This document shows, one piece after another, positions 7,607 through 9,944 of a stretch of 9,944 bases of DNA; positions within the stretch are counted from its first letter, which is position 1; every line of letters starts with the position of its first letter. The notes beneath the pieces are model-generated. The model worked only from the letters and a program-made list of their open reading frames with translations. It was not told the DNA's origin and searched no databases. Made by a program: the position numbers and the translations under genes. Source of the DNA: Ruminococcaceae bacterium UBA5396 (GTDB taxonomy: Bacteria; Bacillota; Clostridia; Oscillospirales; Acutalibacteraceae); assembly GCA_002410715.1 (NCBI GenBank), contig DHOG01000170.1, positions 1 to 9,944 of the forward strand, read 5' to 3'.

Positions 7607-7640
7607 ATATCCATTATTTCAATCATAAGGAGGAAATACA

Positions 7641-8003
7641 ATGTCAACATTTGAAGATGTTATATCAAAAGCAAAAAGTGTTGCTGAAACAGCCGGAAAG
7701 AAAACCTCTGACTTTATAGAAACAACACGCCTGAAAATTGAAGTCTCAGAGCTTGAAAAAGACATGGCGTCGATAATGGAAGGCCTTGGACGTTTGGTGT
7801 ATGACTCCCGTAAAGCAGGAGAGGATGTTTCATCTATGATAGATGACTGCGTTCTCCGGATTGACGATTGCCAAGCGAAAATAGATGAACTGCGAAAGAA
7901 GATTGATGCCTACAGATATTTAGTTCGCTGTAAGGGCTGCGGCACTCCGAATCCTGATGATGCGGCATTCTGCAAAAAATGCGGGGTAAAAATTGAGATT
8001 TGA
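7641..8003 (+). CDS. Small helical protein with C-terminal zinc ribbon, function unknown
   Basis: I do not recognise a named family. The 120-residue protein has two visible parts. Residues 1-92 are rich in Lys, Glu, Asp and Ala and look all-helical, with coiled-coil-like stretches at about 28-50 and 66-92. Residues 97-114 are a zinc ribbon, C97-xx-C100-x10-C111-xx-C114, with the common GCGTPNPDDAAFCKKCG form. No signal peptide or membrane segment is seen, so it should be cytoplasmic. AAGGAGG (7627-7633), seven bases before the ATG, is a strong ribosome binding site, and a promoter candidate lies just upstream. The purine nucleoside phosphorylase gene starts only 24 bases after its stop, so the two are probably cotranscribed. 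Such ribbons can bind nucleic acid or protein, or simply stabilise the fold; the sequence does not decide this. C70 and C77 are outside the ribbon. Confidence 0.85.
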   Translation: MSTFEDVISKAKSVAETAGKKTSDFIETTRLKIEVSELEKDMASIMEGLGRLVYDSRKAGEDVSSMIDDCVLRIDDCQAKIDELRKKIDAYRYLVRCKGCGTPNPDDAAFCKKCGVKIEI

Positions 8004-8027
8004 TAATGTAGGAAGGGTTGAATCTAT

Positions 8028-8849
8028 ATGATTCCCTATGAAAAGTATAAGGAAAGTGCGGAATTCCTGCGTAAAATGATAACAGAGATCCCAAAGACTG
8101 CTGTTGTGCTGGGGTCGGGCTTAGGCATGCTTGCAGGTAGGCTTGAATCTGCTGTTAATATTCCGTATTCCGAAATCCCGGGTTTTCCGCGTTCAACGGT
8201 AGCATCCCACGCCGGAATACTTTTATATGGTAAGCTGGACGGAAAGCCTGTTATCACGCTTTCAGGTCGTTTTCATGTATATGAGGGGTACTCTCCTGAA
8301 ATTGTTAGCTTCTATGTTCGTGTACTGCATTTGCTTGGCGTAAAAAAACTTATCTTAACAAATGCCGCGGGAGGTGTAAATCATTCCTTTCGTGTTGGCG
8401 ACTTGATGCTTATTACCGATCATATAAAGTTTTTTCCGGAAAGTCCCGCCAGAGGGGCGCATCAGCCCGAGTTTGGAGGGAGATTCTTTGACCTGTCTCA
8501 TATATACTCGGCAAGAATGCGGAATATCGCCGGTCAGTGTGCGGACAAGCTTGGTATTGAATTAAAAGATGGTGTCTATTTTTATATGCCCGGTCCGGAA
8601 TTTGAGACACCTGCCGAAATTCGCGCTATACGCATTCTCGGAGGAGATGCAGTGGGTATGTCTACCGTATTTGAGGCTGTGACCGCCGCACAGTGCGGTA
8701 TGGAGGTACTCGGTGTTTCCTGTATTACCAATATGGCAGCCGGTATGATACCTGACAGCAGTGTGAGTGATGAAGAGGTGACTAAAAACGCCTCCATGGT
8801 ATCGGAGCGTTTTTGTAATCTCATGGCGTCGGTGCTTAATTCCATATAA
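8028..8849 (+). CDS. punA: Purine nucleoside phosphorylase, trimeric (PNP/MTAP) family
   Basis: The enzyme splits purine nucleosides with phosphate into free base and (deoxy)ribose-1-phosphate, for purine salvage in the cytoplasm. Its 273 residues match the usual length of the trimeric family. Active-site residues can be placed against human PNP: S30 in GSGLG, H61, R81 and H83 in SGRFHVYEGY (also Y85, E86), N112-A113 in TNAAGG, F192-E193 in GPEFETPAE, M211-S212 in VGMSTV, and N235 in ITNMAAGM. The asparagine at 235 suggests 6-oxopurines (inosine, guanosine) rather than adenosine. The segment DHIKFFPESPARG replaces the more usual DHINL...NPL form, which I believe is a clostridial variant. AGGAAGGG (8010-8017) lies ten bases before the ATG. 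It sits 24 bases after the zinc-ribbon gene and 22 before an MtaD-like gene, as in a salvage operon. Confidence 0.95.
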   Translation: MIPYEKYKESAEFLRKMITEIPKTAVVLGSGLGMLAGRLESAVNIPYSEIPGFPRSTVASHAGILLYGKLDGKPVITLSGRFHVYEGYSPEIVSFYVRVLHLLGVKKLILTNAAGGVNHSFRVGDLMLITDHIKFFPESPARGAHQPEFGGRFFDLSHIYSARMRNIAGQCADKLGIELKDGVYFYMPGPEFETPAEIRAIRILGGDAVGMSTVFEAVTAAQCGMEVLGVSCITNMAAGMIPDSSVSDEEVTKNASMVSERFCNLMASVLNSI

Positions 8850-8858
8850 CTGTCAGTC

Positions 8859-8864
8859 AGGAGG
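8859..8864 (+). promoter_or_regulatory. Ribosome binding site fixing the amidohydrolase start
   Basis: A perfect AGGAGG ends seven bases before the ATG at 8872, inside the 22-base gap after punA. It fixes the start of the gene that leaves the window at the right edge. Confidence 0.8.
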
Positions 8865-8871
8865 ATCATCA

Positions 8872-9944
8872 ATGTTCTTTGAAAATATTACGGTATTGCG
8901 GGCGGATGGATCCAGTCTGGATAATGTCAATGTAGCGGTAAAAAACGGTCGCTTTTCTTATATAGGCAAGGAAGTTCCACCGGGCGATTGGGGCGAAAAA
9001 TACAGCGGTATTGATAGAATCCTAATGCCCGGACTGATTAACGCACATACCCATGTTCCTATGACGCTGATGCGTGGATACGGCGACGATATGCAACTTG
9101 ACCGCTGGCTTTATGTTAAAATCTTTCCCATTGAGAATAAGCTCACTGGTGAGGACGTGTACTGGGGCAGTATGCTTGGAATTGCCGAAATGCTGGCTTC
9201 TGGTACCACTTCCTTTTCAGATATGTATTATTATTGCGACCGTATTGCGCAAGCTGCAACCGAAAGCGGGATAAAAGCCAATATCGGGCGTGGTATCAGC
9301 TGTTTTGACGATTCTAAATGCTTTATCGATCTTCCGGCTTACGGAGAGCTGTCCGATTTGGTTACTAAATTCCATGGCGGAGCAGATGGCAGAATCCTGA
9401 TTGATGCGGCTCCGCATTCAGAATATACCACAAAACCGGATATTTTATCAGATATTGCAGACTTCGCCGCTTCCCATTCTTTAAGAATTCAAGTTCATAT
9501 TTCTGAGACAAATAAAGAGCACTTGGAATGTGTCGGTCGCCATGGAAAAACACCGGCACTGGTTATGAAGAATTCCGGAATATTTGATTTACCGGTAACA
9601 GCAGCTCACTGTGTCTGGCTTACTGACAGTGATATGCAATTATTGGCCGATAACAATGTTTATGTTGCGCACTGTCCGCAAAGCAATCTAAAATTAGCAA
9701 GCGGAATTGCCCAGATTGAAAAGATGACAAAACAGGGTATCAAAGTTGCACTAGGCACAGATTCGGCTGCCAGTAACAATAATTTGGATATGCTTGAGGA
9801 AATGCGTACAGCTTCATTACTTGCAAAGGGAGTATCACGTAATCCTTGCGCATTGCCTGCAGAAGAAGTCCTATATATGGCGACTCGCGCGGGTGCTTTA
9901 TCTCAAGGAAGATACGACTGCGGGGATATCGAAACCGGATACTC
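8872..9944 (+). CDS. mtaD: MtaD-like amidohydrolase (adenosine/MTA/SAH deaminase family), 3' end cut by window
   Basis: This is a metal-dependent hydrolase of the amidohydrolase superfamily, in the group that deaminates 5'-methylthioadenosine, S-adenosylhomocysteine or adenosine to the inosine form. 357 full codons are present; family members have roughly 430 residues, so the C-terminal end is missing beyond the window edge. Metal and active-site residues are visible: H59-T-H61 in PGLINAHTHVPM, H209 and E212 in QVHISET, H246 in AAHCVWL, H267 in VAHCPQSN, and D297 in GTDSAASNN. The N-terminal beta segment (residues 1-50) and LMPGLINAHTH are typical of the fold. The ATG at 8872 follows AGGAGG by seven bases. 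It lies 22 bases after punA, so deamination and phosphorolysis would be made together. Related enzymes act on other amino-purines, so the symbol is provisional. Confidence 0.88.
   Translation, partial: MFFENITVLRADGSSLDNVNVAVKNGRFSYIGKEVPPGDWGEKYSGIDRILMPGLINAHTHVPMTLMRGYGDDMQLDRWLYVKIFPIENKLTGEDVYWGSMLGIAEMLASGTTSFSDMYYYCDRIAQAATESGIKANIGRGISCFDDSKCFIDLPAYGELSDLVTKFHGGADGRILIDAAPHSEYTTKPDILSDIADFAASHSLRIQVHISETNKEHLECVGRHGKTPALVMKNSGIFDLPVTAAHCVWLTDSDMQLLADNNVYVAHCPQSNLKLASGIAQIEKMTKQGIKVALGTDSAASNNNLDMLEEMRTASLLAKGVSRNPCALPAEEVLYMATRAGALSQGRYDCGDIETGY

Noticed and set aside
7564..7640. Possible terminator after the nucleoside kinase.
   Set aside because: No stable stem followed by a T-run is present; the gap is AT-rich and better explained as a promoter region.

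Overview
The window reads as a chromosomal housekeeping segment of a low-to-moderate GC Firmicute, most likely a member of the Clostridia (Oscillospiraceae-like). The reasons are strong AGGAGG-type ribosome binding sites, a single bifunctional Rel-type (p)ppGpp enzyme beside recJ, the rel - metallo-beta-lactamase-fold hydrolase - hemZ order, and a purine nucleoside phosphorylase followed by an MtaD-type amidohydrolase. The taxonomic call is an inference from gene content and order. All seven supported genes are on the + strand and tightly packed. I see no mobile element, CRISPR array, tRNA, rRNA or convincing intrinsic terminator.

Layout. Positions 1-75 are a GC-rich patch with three consecutive hairpins, either a repeat or the 3' end of something upstream. 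Positions 78-141 hold two good promoter candidates. Then come recJ (single-strand DNA exonuclease, 179-2230), relA/rel (ppGpp synthetase/hydrolase, 2231-4435), an 87-base gap, an MBL-fold hydrolase (4523-5164), hemZ (radical SAM, 5148-6635) and a short uridine-kinase-like nucleoside kinase (6610-7563). The last three overlap one another, by 17 and 26 bases, which suggests translational coupling. A 77-base gap with a TTGATT-17-TAGAAT promoter candidate precedes a small helical zinc-ribbon protein (7641-8003), a purine nucleoside phosphorylase (8028-8849) and an MtaD-like amidohydrolase that runs off the right edge (8872->9944).

How they may work together. The first block combines DNA repair (RecJ) and the stringent response (Rel) with general metabolic genes. 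The second block looks like a purine-nucleoside salvage unit: the amidohydrolase would deaminate adenosine-type nucleosides (adenosine, methylthioadenosine or S-adenosylhomocysteine), and the phosphorylase would split inosine- or guanosine-type nucleosides. The nucleoside kinase just upstream fits the same theme. The zinc-ribbon protein has no known role.

The region is mostly ordinary. The points most worth a second look are the structured GC-rich leader before recJ, the short nucleoside kinase overlapping hemZ, the HemZ cysteine motif without the extra HemN cysteine, and the uncharacterised zinc-ribbon protein with its own promoter in front of the purine genes.
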